Shown: positions 16,029 to 24,195, counted from the first letter of the stretch. The stretch is 64,000 nucleotides of DNA from an uncultured Pelagibacteraceae bacterium (GCA_902559305.1 CACEHK010000002.1:23964-87963), one strand, 5' to 3'. Numbers and translations: made by a program. Notes: generated by a model not told the origin, from the sequence alone.

Positions 16029-16204
16029 ATTTAAGTACAATAGCAACCATTATTTACGCAGTTGGCATTATAATAGGAGCATTGTTTCTTGATATTTGGG
16101 GTGCCGAGACATCTTTAGCTAAAGCTATGGCAGGTGTAGCATGGACTGTATTTTTTTTGATATGTCTATTTTACTTTGAAAAAAAAGACAAAGAAAATAG
16201 ATAG
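16025..16204 (+). CDS. Small two-helix membrane protein (59 aa)
   Basis: This 59-residue frame overlaps the preceding small gene by four bases and ends three bases before the SOUL gene. It has two hydrophobic segments (about residues 5-24 and 36-51) joined by a short DIWGAETSLAKA loop, and a charged FEKKDKENR tail. I do not recognise the family. Position and coupling suggest it belongs with the SOUL heme-binding protein in one transcript. Confidence 0.7.
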   Translation: MNLSTIATIIYAVGIIIGALFLDIWGAETSLAKAMAGVAWTVFFLICLFYFEKKDKENR

Positions 16205-16206
16205 TA

Positions 16207-16779
16207 GTGAAAAAATTATTTTTAAAAATTAATTTTATAGTTTGCTTAATTTTTTTATTCTCATACTCTGTATTAATGGCAAGTGAAGAAGCAAAGTATG
16301 ATATAATAAAAAAAAATGATATTTATGAAATTCGTTATTATTCAGATAGGTTGATTGTTCAAGTAGCAAGCAAAGGTGATAACAGTAGTTTTCGAAAACT
16401 TTTTAAATATATTTCTGGAGAAAATAACAATTCCAAAAAAATAGCAATGACAATCCCAGTTACTCAAACAAATAAGGATGGTAAATTGTATATGCAATTC
16501 TATCTACCTTCAAAGTTTGATAAAGAAACGACTCCTTTACCAAACAATCCTGATCTTGAAATTACAACAATTTCTGAAGGTTATTTTGCAGTATTAAAAT
16601 TTTCTGGTAGGTCTTCTGATAAAAATTTTGAGAAACATAATGAAATTCTTAGACAACAACTTATGAAAGATAAGATTTCAATAAAAGGCTCTGCTATTAG
16701 AGCAACATACAATAGTCCTTTTACGCTGCCACCACTTAGACGAAATGAGACAATGTTTAATATTGATTTGAAGAATTAA
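16207..16779 (+). CDS. Secreted SOUL-family heme-binding protein
   Basis: The 190-residue product starts with GTG at 16207 and has a signal peptide ending near LMASEEA. The mature part is a SOUL/HBP domain with YEIRYYSDRLIVQVAS, RKLFKYISGENNNSKKIAMTIPV and LPPLRRNETMFNI, all conserved family segments. SOUL proteins bind heme or porphyrin non-covalently; in bacteria the role is uncertain. Cotranscription with the two small membrane proteins is likely because the gap is only two bases. Confidence 0.9.
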   Translation: MKKLFLKINFIVCLIFLFSYSVLMASEEAKYDIIKKNDIYEIRYYSDRLIVQVASKGDNSSFRKLFKYISGENNNSKKIAMTIPVTQTNKDGKLYMQFYLPSKFDKETTPLPNNPDLEITTISEGYFAVLKFSGRSSDKNFEKHNEILRQQLMKDKISIKGSAIRATYNSPFTLPPLRRNETMFNIDLKN

Positions 16780-16797
16780 GTAAATTATTTTTTAAAA

Positions 16798-16920
16798 ATG
16801 CCAAAAAAAAGAAATATTAAAGGAGAAAGTATTCCAAAAACATTTGTTAAAAAATATATTTATTTTTACTATGCGATTTTTTGGTTAATTATAATTATTT
16901 TTTTATTTTTAAAAGATTAA
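16798..16920 (+). CDS. Tiny membrane protein (40 aa)
   Basis: An ATG at 16798 opens 40 codons to TAA at 16920. The N-terminus is basic and polar (PKKRNIKGESIPKTF) and the last 20 residues are hydrophobic (ending IIIIFLFLKD), so a single C-terminal membrane helix is expected. It fills the gap between the SOUL gene and the convergent BCP gene. Because the frame is short and AT-rich, coding status is uncertain. Confidence 0.5.
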   Translation: MPKKRNIKGESIPKTFVKKYIYFYYAIFWLIIIIFLFLKD

Positions 16921-16923
16921 AAT

Positions 16924-17391
16924 TTAATTAATTTTTTTCACTTCTTCCAAGACTTCTTTTGCATGATCTTTTACTCTAACTTTATTCCAAATTTTAATAA
17001 TTTTGCCTTTAGAGTTAATTAAAAACGTAGTTCTTATAACTCCCATAAATTCTTTTCCCAAAAAAGATTTTTTACCCCAAACACCATACTTTTTTAAAAC
17101 TTCTTTTTTTTCATCAGAAAGTAAGTCGAATTTTAATTTATATTTTTTTTTGAATTTTAAATGACTATCAACATTATCTTTTGATATACCAAAAACGACA
17201 GTTTTATTTTTATTAATTAAACTATTTAACTTACTAAAATCTCTAGACTCAATGGTACAACCAGGTGTATCATCTTTTGGATAAAAATATAAAATAATAT
17301 TCTTTTTTTTTACTTTTTTTAATTCGAAAATATTACCATTTGTACTTACAAGTTTGAAGTTAGGTGCTTTATTATTTTCTTTTAATTTCAT
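16924..17391 (-). CDS. bcp: Peroxiredoxin of the BCP/PrxQ family
   Basis: This 155-residue thiol peroxidase has the active site YFYPKDDTPGCTIESRDFS with peroxidatic Cys. In E. coli BCP a resolving Cys follows five residues later; here that position (in IESRD) is not Cys, so this is a 1-Cys type needing an external thiol. The rest (VVFGISKDNVDSHLKFKKKYKL, LLSDEKKEVLKKYGVWG, FMGVIRTTFLI) is typical. It is unusually lysine-rich. No signal peptide is present, so it is cytoplasmic. It is divergent from the exported MsrB gene. Confidence 0.92.
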   Translation of the reverse strand: MKLKENNKAPNFKLVSTNGNIFELKKVKKKNIILYFYPKDDTPGCTIESRDFSKLNSLINKNKTVVFGISKDNVDSHLKFKKKYKLKFDLLSDEKKEVLKKYGVWGKKSFLGKEFMGVIRTTFLINSKGKIIKIWNKVRVKDHAKEVLEEVKKIN

Positions 17392-17474
17392 TTAAATTTT
17401 AAATATATGAAAATTACCTTGTGTCAATGGGGCTCATTGTAATTTTATATAAAAAAATATATTTTTAAAAATAT

Positions 17475-17930
17475 ATGAGAAGAGAATTTTTAAAATTATT
17501 TAGCTTATCTATATTTTCATTTTTATTGCTTCCTTATAAATTTTTGTACACAGCGACAAAAAAAATTATTAATCAAAATTTAACGGATGAGCAAAAAAAT
17601 ATACTTTTTAATGAAGGAACTGAGCGTCCATTTTCTAGTTCTTTATTACATGAAAAGAGAGATGGTTTTTATCACTGCGCTAACTGTGATGCTAAATTAT
17701 TTAGCTCTAATTCAAAATATGATAGTGGTACAGGGTGGCCATCTTTTACAGAAGCTCTACCAGGTGCTTTCAAGACTAAGATCGACTATTCTTTCGGAGT
17801 AAAAAGAACAGAATATCATTGCGCGACCTGTGGTGCGCACCATGGACATGTATTCGAAGATGGTCCTGGTGAAAACGGAAAGAGATTCTGCAATAACGGA
17901 CTTTGTTTAATTTTTAAACCTATAAATTAG
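17475..17930 (+). CDS. msrB: Tat-exported peptide-methionine (R)-S-oxide reductase
   Basis: MsrB repairs R-methionine sulfoxide. The 151-residue protein starts MRREFLKLF followed by a hydrophobic stretch, a good twin-arginine signal (R-R-x-F-L-K), so a folded enzyme is probably exported or membrane-anchored. The domain has the zinc CxxC motifs (HCANCDA, HCATCGAHHGH), GTGWPSF, and the catalytic KRFCNNG with Cys as nucleophile. Export places it in the periplasm beside the cupredoxin encoded one base downstream, which suggests protection of copper proteins from oxidation. Confidence 0.92.
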   Translation: MRREFLKLFSLSIFSFLLLPYKFLYTATKKIINQNLTDEQKNILFNEGTERPFSSSLLHEKRDGFYHCANCDAKLFSSNSKYDSGTGWPSFTEALPGAFKTKIDYSFGVKRTEYHCATCGAHHGHVFEDGPGENGKRFCNNGLCLIFKPIN

Positions 17931-17931
17931 T

Positions 17932-18429
17932 ATGAAAAAATTAATTTTATTATTTTTTATAATTCCAAATTTTTTGTTTGCAGCATCAATGAAAATGATA
18001 GGTGAGAAAGGTAAATTATCAGAAGTGAGCAGAACTATAGAAATAAAAATGTATGACAATTATTATGAACCTAAAGAAATTAATATTAGAAAAGGGGAAA
18101 CGATTAAATTTATTGTATATAACTATGGCAAGTTAGTTCATGAGTTTAATATTGCCACAAAAGAAATGCATATGAAGCATCAACCAGAAATGATGAAGAT
18201 GGTAGAGTATGAAATTTTATTAGCAGATAAAATAGATAAGAAAAAAATGAAAGAAATGGCAAAAAAAGATCATTCATTGGGTCACACCCACTCTAATAGT
18301 GTGTTATTAGAACCAAATCAAAGTGCAGAATTAATATGGAAATTTAGTACTGATATAAATCTTGAAGCAGCTTGTAATGTGCCAGGGCATTATCAATTAG
18401 GGATGGTTGCAAATATAAATAATATTTAA
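17932..18429 (+). CDS. Periplasmic cupredoxin-like copper-binding protein
   Basis: The 165-residue precursor has a signal peptide (LILLFFIIPNFLFAAS). The cupredoxin ligands are His in YGKLVHEFNIAT and Cys-His-Met in EAACNVPGHYQLGM. A Met/His-rich insert (KEMHMKHQPEMMKM, then DHSLGHTHSN) resembles copper-handling loops in plastocyanin/azurin-like CopC-type chaperones. It may store or deliver copper to cytochrome oxidase, or act as an electron carrier. It follows msrB by one base and overlaps the phosphatase gene by one base, forming a three-gene operon. Confidence 0.88.
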   Translation: MKKLILLFFIIPNFLFAASMKMIGEKGKLSEVSRTIEIKMYDNYYEPKEINIRKGETIKFIVYNYGKLVHEFNIATKEMHMKHQPEMMKMVEYEILLADKIDKKKMKEMAKKDHSLGHTHSNSVLLEPNQSAELIWKFSTDINLEAACNVPGHYQLGMVANINNI

Positions 18430-18980
18430 TGAACAAAATTTTAACATTCCTATTTATTGGACTGTTAAATTTTACAAACTATGCATTTTCAAATGAAATA
18501 ATTTTAAGTTCACTTAAAGAAGGTAATAAATTAATTTTTATAAGACATGCAATTGCTCCTGGAAATGGTGATCCAGATAATTTCAATATTAAAGACTGTT
18601 CTACACAAAGAAACTTAGATCTAAACGGAATTAATCAATCAAAAAAAATTGGTCTTTTTTTTAAAAACAATAAAATAAAAATTGATAAAGTACTTTCAAG
18701 CGAGTGGTGCAGATGTAAAGATACAGCAAAGTATGCATTTGATAATTTTGAAATTTTTGATGCATTAAACTCATTTTATGACGAAAGATATGCTGCAAAT
18801 GAAACTAAACAAATTAATGATCTAAAAAAATATATTAAAAAATGGAATAGTGATAAAAATTTAGTTTTAGTTACTCACTATGTAGTAATCTCATCAATTT
18901 TAAATACAGGAACATCTTCAGGAGAAATTATAGTTTCAGACAAAAATTTTAATATAATTGGAAGTTTTAATAAAATGTAA
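18429..18980 (+). CDS. Secreted histidine phosphatase (SixA-like)
   Basis: The 183-residue precursor has a signal peptide (ILTFLFIGLLNFTNYAFSNE). The RHG-type motif is LIFIRHAIAPGNGDP (nucleophile His), followed by VLSSEWCRCKDTAKYAF with the conserved Arg and LVLVTHYVVISSI with the second His. The family includes SixA and periplasmic phosphoglycerate-mutase-like phosphatases. Because of the export signal it probably removes phosphate from an extracytoplasmic substrate. It is the last gene of the msrB-cupredoxin operon. Confidence 0.88.
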   Translation: MNKILTFLFIGLLNFTNYAFSNEIILSSLKEGNKLIFIRHAIAPGNGDPDNFNIKDCSTQRNLDLNGINQSKKIGLFFKNNKIKIDKVLSSEWCRCKDTAKYAFDNFEIFDALNSFYDERYAANETKQINDLKKYIKKWNSDKNLVLVTHYVVISSILNTGTSSGEIIVSDKNFNIIGSFNKM

Positions 18981-18989
18981 GGAAGTCAT

Positions 18990-19112
18990 TTATAAATCCA
19001 TGTTTGGCCAATTATCTCTATCATTATACTTATCAAGTTCTCTTTTTGAAAAAGGTCTAAACAACACCCATCCAACGACTATAACTAAAGCTAAAAGTAT
19101 TAATGTTTTCAT
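18990..19112 (-). CDS. Tiny single-pass membrane protein (40 aa)
   Basis: An ATG at 19112 opens 40 codons to TAA at 18990. Residues 2-18 are hydrophobic (KTLILLALVIVVGWVLF), then an RPFSKRELDKYNDRDNWP tail follows. The Arg-Pro boundary and Trp/Asp-containing tail look like a real small membrane protein rather than random AT-rich code. I know of no named family. It lies between the phosphatase and dhaL, ten bases from the convergent phosphatase stop. Confidence 0.6.
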   Translation of the reverse strand: MKTLILLALVIVVGWVLFRPFSKRELDKYNDRDNWPNMDL

Positions 19113-19145
19113 AAGTTAAAATCAATTTAAACTAAATAATTTCCT

Positions 19146-19733
19146 CTAAAATACTGAACTTAATCTATTTAAAGCAAACATTCCAGGATCATCTAAATCC
19201 ATAGTTTTATCTTCAAACATTCTAGCTCTCCCGATTTTAATTCTTTTACCTTTAAAATCTTCCAAAGCTTGTTTGGTTGATGATTTTAGTACTTCGGAAT
19301 AATTCTGATTATTTTTAAGATTTTTAATTATTAAATCTAAGCTATCTGCAATGGTTTTATCTCCAAGATTACTTTTTCCTCTCTCAAGTATTGTTTTTAA
19401 TGTAGTATCAAAAATTGCAACAATATCATCATGATTACATTCAGTTTTTCCTTTTAAATTTTTTGAAATATTCATAAAAGAAAAAGCAATTAAGGTGCCA
19501 AAACTTGATCCAGATTTTTTAACAAAAGCCTCTGAACAAAGCATAAAATTAGAACCCATATCATCATTAAATTTATTAATACTATTATTTACTTCTTCTA
19601 AACCATGCAAAATCGTAACTCCTAAATCGCCATCACCTATTTTTCCATCAGCTGAATTAAAATCATCATAAGAATTTTTCGCTTCTTCTAATAATTTTTT
19701 AAAAATATTAGTTAATACTTTTTTATTAAGCAT
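19146..19733 (-). CDS. dhaL: Dihydroxyacetone kinase subunit DhaL
   Basis: DhaL carries the nucleotide used to phosphorylate DhaK-bound substrate. The 195-residue protein has ADGKIGDGDLGVTILHGLEEV with the three metal-binding aspartates, SGSSFGTLIAFSF, and DLDDPGMFALNRLSSVF. Length equals E. coli DhaL (about 210). It overlaps the Ldh2-type dehydrogenase by eight bases and is 4.5 kb from dhaK on the same strand, an unusual split. Together with the dehydrogenase it may process a hydroxyketone or glycerol derivative. Confidence 0.9.
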   Translation of the reverse strand: MLNKKVLTNIFKKLLEEAKNSYDDFNSADGKIGDGDLGVTILHGLEEVNNSINKFNDDMGSNFMLCSEAFVKKSGSSFGTLIAFSFMNISKNLKGKTECNHDDIVAIFDTTLKTILERGKSNLGDKTIADSLDLIIKNLKNNQNYSEVLKSSTKQALEDFKGKRIKIGRARMFEDKTMDLDDPGMFALNRLSSVF

Positions 19734-20733
19734 TTAATTTTTTTAAATCCTCAACAATATTTGCTGGAAGATTAATCTTTTTATTAAGATTTTTTTTATA
19801 TCTTTTTTGTTTATTTTGACCAGGGTATAAAATTTCTTTTACACCTTTTATTTTAGGTAATCTTTTAATTCTTTTAATATTTTCTTTTATTCTCTTACTG
19901 TAATTTCCAACAAAAAGATTAGGCTTCATAACAAAAAATAAATGACCTATATTTTGAGGACCTGAAAAGTCATCAAATGGATCTTTTACTTTTCCTCCAT
20001 GATTTCCACCTGTAAAAACACCACTTAATATATCAACCATCCAAGCAAGTCCTGATCCCCTAAAACCTGCAATAGGTAATTGAACACCTTCTAATGCTTT
20101 TTTTGCATTTGTTGTAGGTTTTCCATATTTATCTAAAGCAACTCCCTCTGGAATTTTTTTTCCAGTTCTTGCAGCAACTCTTATTTTACCCCTATTAATT
20201 ACAGAAACGGAGGTATCTAGTATAAAAGGCACTTTTGAAAAAGTAGGCGTTCCAAAACATATAGGATTTGTTCCAAATAAACTTTTTTTTGAACCATGTG
20301 GCGCAATAGCTGGAGGTGCATTAGTAAAACAAAAAACTATTAAGTTTTTCTTTGTAGCTTGTTCAGCGTAATAACCCGATAAACCATAATGCCCACTATT
20401 TTTAATTCCAACTAAACCTATTCCTGTTTTTTTTGCATTAATTATCGCATGTTTTATTCCAATATCAGCAGCAACAAAACCAATACTATTATTTGCGTCG
20501 ATTTGTGAAATAGATTTAGAAATTTTTTTAATTTTAATTTTTGGTCTTGGATTTATTACTTTTTTTTTTATTCTGTCACAATACATTTTTAATCTAGATA
20601 ATCCATGAGAGTGAGCACCTACTATTTCCGCATTTATAATCGCTTCGGCGCAAATTTTAGAATGCTCATTAATTAAATTATGTTTTTTAAATATTTTAAT
20701 TACTAATCTTTTTAGAGATTTTGTATTGTTCAT
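19726..20733 (-). CDS. Ldh2/ComC-type malate/lactate dehydrogenase family oxidoreductase
   Basis: The 335-residue NAD(P)-dependent enzyme has the Ldh2 fold: IVGAHSHGLSRLKMYCDRI with the catalytic His, IGLVGIKNSGHYGLSGYYA, APHGSKKSLFGTNPICFGTP, and GFRGSGLAWMVDILSGVFTG. Family members reduce or oxidise 2-keto acids such as malate, ureidoglycolate, 2,3-diketogulonate or sulfolactate (ComC/SlcC). Because of sulfonate genes on both sides, L-sulfolactate dehydrogenase is one possible role, but the sequence does not prove it. It is translationally linked to dhaL (8-base overlap). Confidence 0.88.
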   Translation of the reverse strand: MNNTKSLKRLVIKIFKKHNLINEHSKICAEAIINAEIVGAHSHGLSRLKMYCDRIKKKVINPRPKIKIKKISKSISQIDANNSIGFVAADIGIKHAIINAKKTGIGLVGIKNSGHYGLSGYYAEQATKKNLIVFCFTNAPPAIAPHGSKKSLFGTNPICFGTPTFSKVPFILDTSVSVINRGKIRVAARTGKKIPEGVALDKYGKPTTNAKKALEGVQLPIAGFRGSGLAWMVDILSGVFTGGNHGGKVKDPFDDFSGPQNIGHLFFVMKPNLFVGNYSKRIKENIKRIKRLPKIKGVKEILYPGQNKQKRYKKNLNKKINLPANIVEDLKKLNA

Positions 20734-20738
20734 TCTTA

Positions 20739-21443
20739 TTAATAATTTTTAATTGTTTTTTTTCTACTTTCAAACTTTCTTCTTAAATTAAAATATATTT
20801 TTTCAAACAAATTAAAGTTAATTTTATTTTGTAAATTTATTTTAATTCTATCTTCATTCTTTGAGATTTGTTTAATATTTTTTATTACCGATGTATCAGT
20901 AATAAAAGTATCAAAATTTTCAAAAGATTTAAAATCTAGTGTTAAAGCGTGATCAAAGTATTTTATTTGTTCTTCCCATATACAATGATTAAACATAGTA
21001 ACATGTAAATTTTGATCTATATTAGGATATAATTTTTTATATTTTGAATAAAATTCTGACCAACCATGATAATAATTTAATTTTTTTGCTTTTTCATATG
21101 AAGCAGAGATTTTTTCTGAGTCTCTATAAAGATATAAAAAAAGAGTATTTTTATTATTTAATAAAGGCCTTTTATAAACAAATTCGTTTGTATTTAGAAA
21201 AAAATTTTTATGTTTTTTTACAAAACTATTTAGATAACTAAAATGTTTTCCTATAAAATAATCTTCAGGATAAATTTCTTCATCTTGAAAACCTAAATAT
21301 TTAGATAAATTGTTTGTAACAAAAGTTGAACCTGACCTAGCTTGTGAAAAAAGCACAATATTTAATAACTTTTTTTCATTAAAATAATCTTTTACATACT
21401 CATAATTAATCAAGTTCAACTTTAGTTTATTTTCATTAAGCAT
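20739..21443 (-). CDS. Sulfotransferase-like P-loop protein
   Basis: The 234-residue protein carries LLNIVLFSQARSGSTFVTNNL, a PAPS-binding-like P-loop of the Stf0/sulfotransferase type, then NEFVYKRPLL, LFLYLYRDSEKISASYEKAKKLNYYHGW (with the RDxxKxxxS 3'-phosphate-like motif) and CIWEEQIKYFDH. It may sulfate a lipid or glycan. The start was set at ATG 21443, clear of the upstream gene. A longer frame starts at TTG 21500, overlapping tauC by 35 bases, and is less likely. It lies directly after tauC and may be read through from it. Confidence 0.7.
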   Translation of the reverse strand: MLNENKLKLNLINYEYVKDYFNEKKLLNIVLFSQARSGSTFVTNNLSKYLGFQDEEIYPEDYFIGKHFSYLNSFVKKHKNFFLNTNEFVYKRPLLNNKNTLFLYLYRDSEKISASYEKAKKLNYYHGWSEFYSKYKKLYPNIDQNLHVTMFNHCIWEEQIKYFDHALTLDFKSFENFDTFITDTSVIKNIKQISKNEDRIKINLQNKINFNLFEKIYFNLRRKFESRKKTIKNY

Positions 21444-21465
21444 TTTTATACCTGATTTGAAAATA

Positions 21466-23361
21466 TTATCCTTTTCCACGCCAAGGAATTGTTTTGTCAA
21501 TTATTTTTCTGATTGTAACATCAAATATTAGACCCAACATTCCCATTACGAATATCGTTATCCAAATAACCTCATACTGCATATATTTTCTTGCAACGTT
21601 TTCAACAAAACCAATACCTGAAGTACCAGCCAAAAATTCCGCAGCTACCAATGTCCCCCAGCACATTCCAACAGCAACTCTTACACCTGTTAATATTTCT
21701 GGTAATGAATTGGGAAATATTACCTCTCTCAATATTTGCCATCTAGATGCACCTAACGAATGAGCGGCATGAATTTTTGAAAGTTGAGTCCCTGATGCAC
21801 CCGCTCTTGCTGATATAATCATAATAGAAAACGAAACCATAAATAATAAAAATACTTTTCCAAGATTATCAATTCCAAAAACAGTAATTACTAATGGCGC
21901 CCATGCAAGTGGAGGAACTGGTCTATAAAGTTCTACTAATGGATCAAAAAATCCTTTAGCAAATCTATTTAATCCCATAAATAGACCTAAAGGAACTCCA
22001 AAAATAATTCCTAGAGTTAGTCCTAAAAATACTCTTAAGAATGAATCCCAAATATGTCCTGTAGGAACTGGAATTTTAAAAGCTTTAAATTCGCCTTTTA
22101 CAATATCTAAAACTTTACTTTTAAAATTAGGTTTTACTGTTCCGTCAGAACTATGAACTGGATATTTTCCTGGCAGAATATCTGCAATCCAATCTGGCAG
22201 TATAAATCCGACTATTCTATTCACTCCCATCATTTCATACCAAATCATTGGTATCATTTTAAAACCTACACTTGGTTTTAGAAGATCTCCAAAAATTCTA
22301 AAAGTATCAGAAGGTTTTGGTAACCATCTACCTGGACCATCTTCAGCACAGGTTGGACCACTAGCAACTATAGTTCCAGCAGGAAACAATAACATATCTA
22401 TATAAATTAAATTACCTTGCTCTTTTTTTTGAACAACGTCAAATTCTCTAATTGATTTTTCCATTTCATCAAGAGCGTTAGGTGGAAAAACACTTTCATA
22501 TTCAATTCTTTGTCCAAGTTTTTTAATTTCTTTTATATATGTCATTTCTAATTCTTGGTTATCATCCAGAGCATCTTTATACTCTTTGATTTCTTTTCTA
22601 ATTCTTTCTAATAATTTTAAATATTCTGGATTATGATTTCTTAATGAAAAAAACTCATCGCTAATTTCATTTAACTCTTGAGCGGCAGCATGAAATTTTA
22701 AACCCTTTTTGCTCTCTGGAAGAGGGGGTACTTCCATTCCTGTTGCCCCCCAACCAAGCTGTTTTTTTAACTCTTCTATCCTTTTATTTTCTTCTTCTAT
22801 ACTTTTTATAGGGGGAAAACTTACTTTTTGAAAATCTTCAGTTAACCAAGTAATTCTATTGGTTAAATCTTTAATTTTATTTTTTGTTTCAGTTTCTAAA
22901 AGTTTTTCATCGGTTAATAAAGGTATAGTTCTTTTAGTCTCGTTAAGTAATTTTATAAATAATTTTTTGTCTTTTTCTTTTAGCTCAGTTAAATTTTGAA
23001 TAAGAATTATTTTTTTTTGTATATTTATATTTTCACGCTTAATAAGAGCAGTACTTTTGTGTTGCCTCTCTTCAATTGGAAACAGGTATTTTAATGATAG
23101 CAATGACTCATTAACTTTAGCAACCTGGCAAAGTTCATTGGCAGATTTTGGATAAAATGCTTTTGCGATATCCCATGAATAATAAAGCCATGATAATAAC
23201 AGAAAACTTGAACCTACTATTACCCAATGAATACCACCTTTTGCTCTTTCTGGGTTTCCAAATACTGCATCACTTTTTTCAGTTTTAACCAGTCTTTGCC
23301 CATAAAGAATAGAACCTATAACAGCAAAAATAACCAAAAAAGTAATAATTCCAGTGATCAT
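21466..23361 (-). CDS. tauC: Taurine ABC transporter permease with large N-terminal extension
   Basis: The C-terminal 220 residues are a normal TauC/SsuC permease: HIWDSFLRVFLGLTLGIIFGVP, YRPVPPLAWAPLVITVFG, the ATPase-coupling SLGASRWQILREVIFPNSLPEI, and the last helix. The whole protein is 631 residues, more than twice a usual TauC (about 270). The extra part begins with two membrane segments (residues 2-20 and 45-62), then about 230 residues of Lys/Glu-rich, probably coiled-coil sequence, and a Pro/Gly/Cys-containing linker (SGPTCAEDGPGRW). Its function is unknown. tauB starts one base upstream, so the reading frame is intact and not a fusion artefact within this window. Confidence 0.9.
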   Translation of the reverse strand: MITGIITFLVIFAVIGSILYGQRLVKTEKSDAVFGNPERAKGGIHWVIVGSSFLLLSWLYYSWDIAKAFYPKSANELCQVAKVNESLLSLKYLFPIEERQHKSTALIKRENINIQKKIILIQNLTELKEKDKKLFIKLLNETKRTIPLLTDEKLLETETKNKIKDLTNRITWLTEDFQKVSFPPIKSIEEENKRIEELKKQLGWGATGMEVPPLPESKKGLKFHAAAQELNEISDEFFSLRNHNPEYLKLLERIRKEIKEYKDALDDNQELEMTYIKEIKKLGQRIEYESVFPPNALDEMEKSIREFDVVQKKEQGNLIYIDMLLFPAGTIVASGPTCAEDGPGRWLPKPSDTFRIFGDLLKPSVGFKMIPMIWYEMMGVNRIVGFILPDWIADILPGKYPVHSSDGTVKPNFKSKVLDIVKGEFKAFKIPVPTGHIWDSFLRVFLGLTLGIIFGVPLGLFMGLNRFAKGFFDPLVELYRPVPPLAWAPLVITVFGIDNLGKVFLLFMVSFSIMIISARAGASGTQLSKIHAAHSLGASRWQILREVIFPNSLPEILTGVRVAVGMCWGTLVAAEFLAGTSGIGFVENVARKYMQYEVIWITIFVMGMLGLIFDVTIRKIIDKTIPWRGKG

Positions 23362-23362
23362 T

Positions 23363-24160
23363 TTAACTTTCTTTACCCATTATTTCTTCTTCCATATCCC
23401 AAATCATTGATAAAATTTCTTCTCTTTTAGATACGAAATCTTTGTTATTTTTAATTTCCCTTAAATCTTCTTTTAAACCCATATTTGCAAATGGAAGTTT
23501 GTACTCTTTATGTATTCTTCCAGGTCTAGGAGCCATTACATAAACTCGTTCTCCTAATAATAATGCTTCTTCGACAGAATGAGTAATTAAAATAATTGTT
23601 TTTCCAGTTTCTTTCCAAATTTTTAAAACTAAAGACTGCATTTTTTCTCTAGTCAAAGCATCTAGAGCTCCCAAAGGCTCATCCATTAATATTAGATCTG
23701 GATCATTGATCAAGCACCTTGCAAGAGCTACTCTTTGCTGCATACCACCCGATAGTTGATATGTTGGTGTATTGCCAAAACCTTTTAATCCAACAATGTC
23801 TAGCCATTCTTCAACTTTTTGAGCGGTTTTAATTGTATCTTCTTTTTTCATTCGTAAACCAAAATTTACGTTTTCTGCAACTGTTAACCACTCAAATAAA
23901 GCACCTTGTTGAAAAACCATTCCTCTTTCAACTCCTGGCCCATCTATTTCTTTATCACCTAGGGTAATATTTCCAGAAGTTGGACGAAGAAAACCTGCTG
24001 CAATATTTAATAAAGTTGTTTTTCCACAACCTGAAGGTCCAAGAACAGTTAATAATTCTCCTTTTTTTAAAGTAAAACTTATATCCTTAAGTGCATGAAC
24101 AGTTTCCCCCTTGGGAGACTTGAAGATCATATTTACATTTTGAGATACTAAATCACTCAT
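23363..24160 (-). CDS. tauB: Taurine ABC transporter ATP-binding protein
   Basis: The 265-residue ATPase has Walker A GPSGCGKTTL, the signature LSGGMQQRVALARCL, Walker B LILMDEPLGALD and the H-loop THSVEEA. Q-loop sequence VFQQGALFEWLTVAENV is of the TauB/SsuB type, in agreement with the taurine neighbours. It drives import of taurine (or hypotaurine) through TauC. It begins 97 bases after tauA, across a strong hairpin at 24196-24235, so its expression is probably lower than that of the binding protein. Confidence 0.95.
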   Translation of the reverse strand: MSDLVSQNVNMIFKSPKGETVHALKDISFTLKKGELLTVLGPSGCGKTTLLNIAAGFLRPTSGNITLGDKEIDGPGVERGMVFQQGALFEWLTVAENVNFGLRMKKEDTIKTAQKVEEWLDIVGLKGFGNTPTYQLSGGMQQRVALARCLINDPDLILMDEPLGALDALTREKMQSLVLKIWKETGKTIILITHSVEEALLLGERVYVMAPRPGRIHKEYKLPFANMGLKEDLREIKNNKDFVSKREEILSMIWDMEEEIMGKES

Positions 24161-24195
24161 AATAAATAATACTAAGACTTTATATTAAAATTTTT

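Noticed and set aside
21444-21500. N-terminal extension of the sulfotransferase-like protein starting at TTG 21500
   Set aside because: It overlaps the end of tauC by 35 bases and begins with a non-ATG codon, while an ATG at 21443 lies just after the tauC stop and gives a complete domain.
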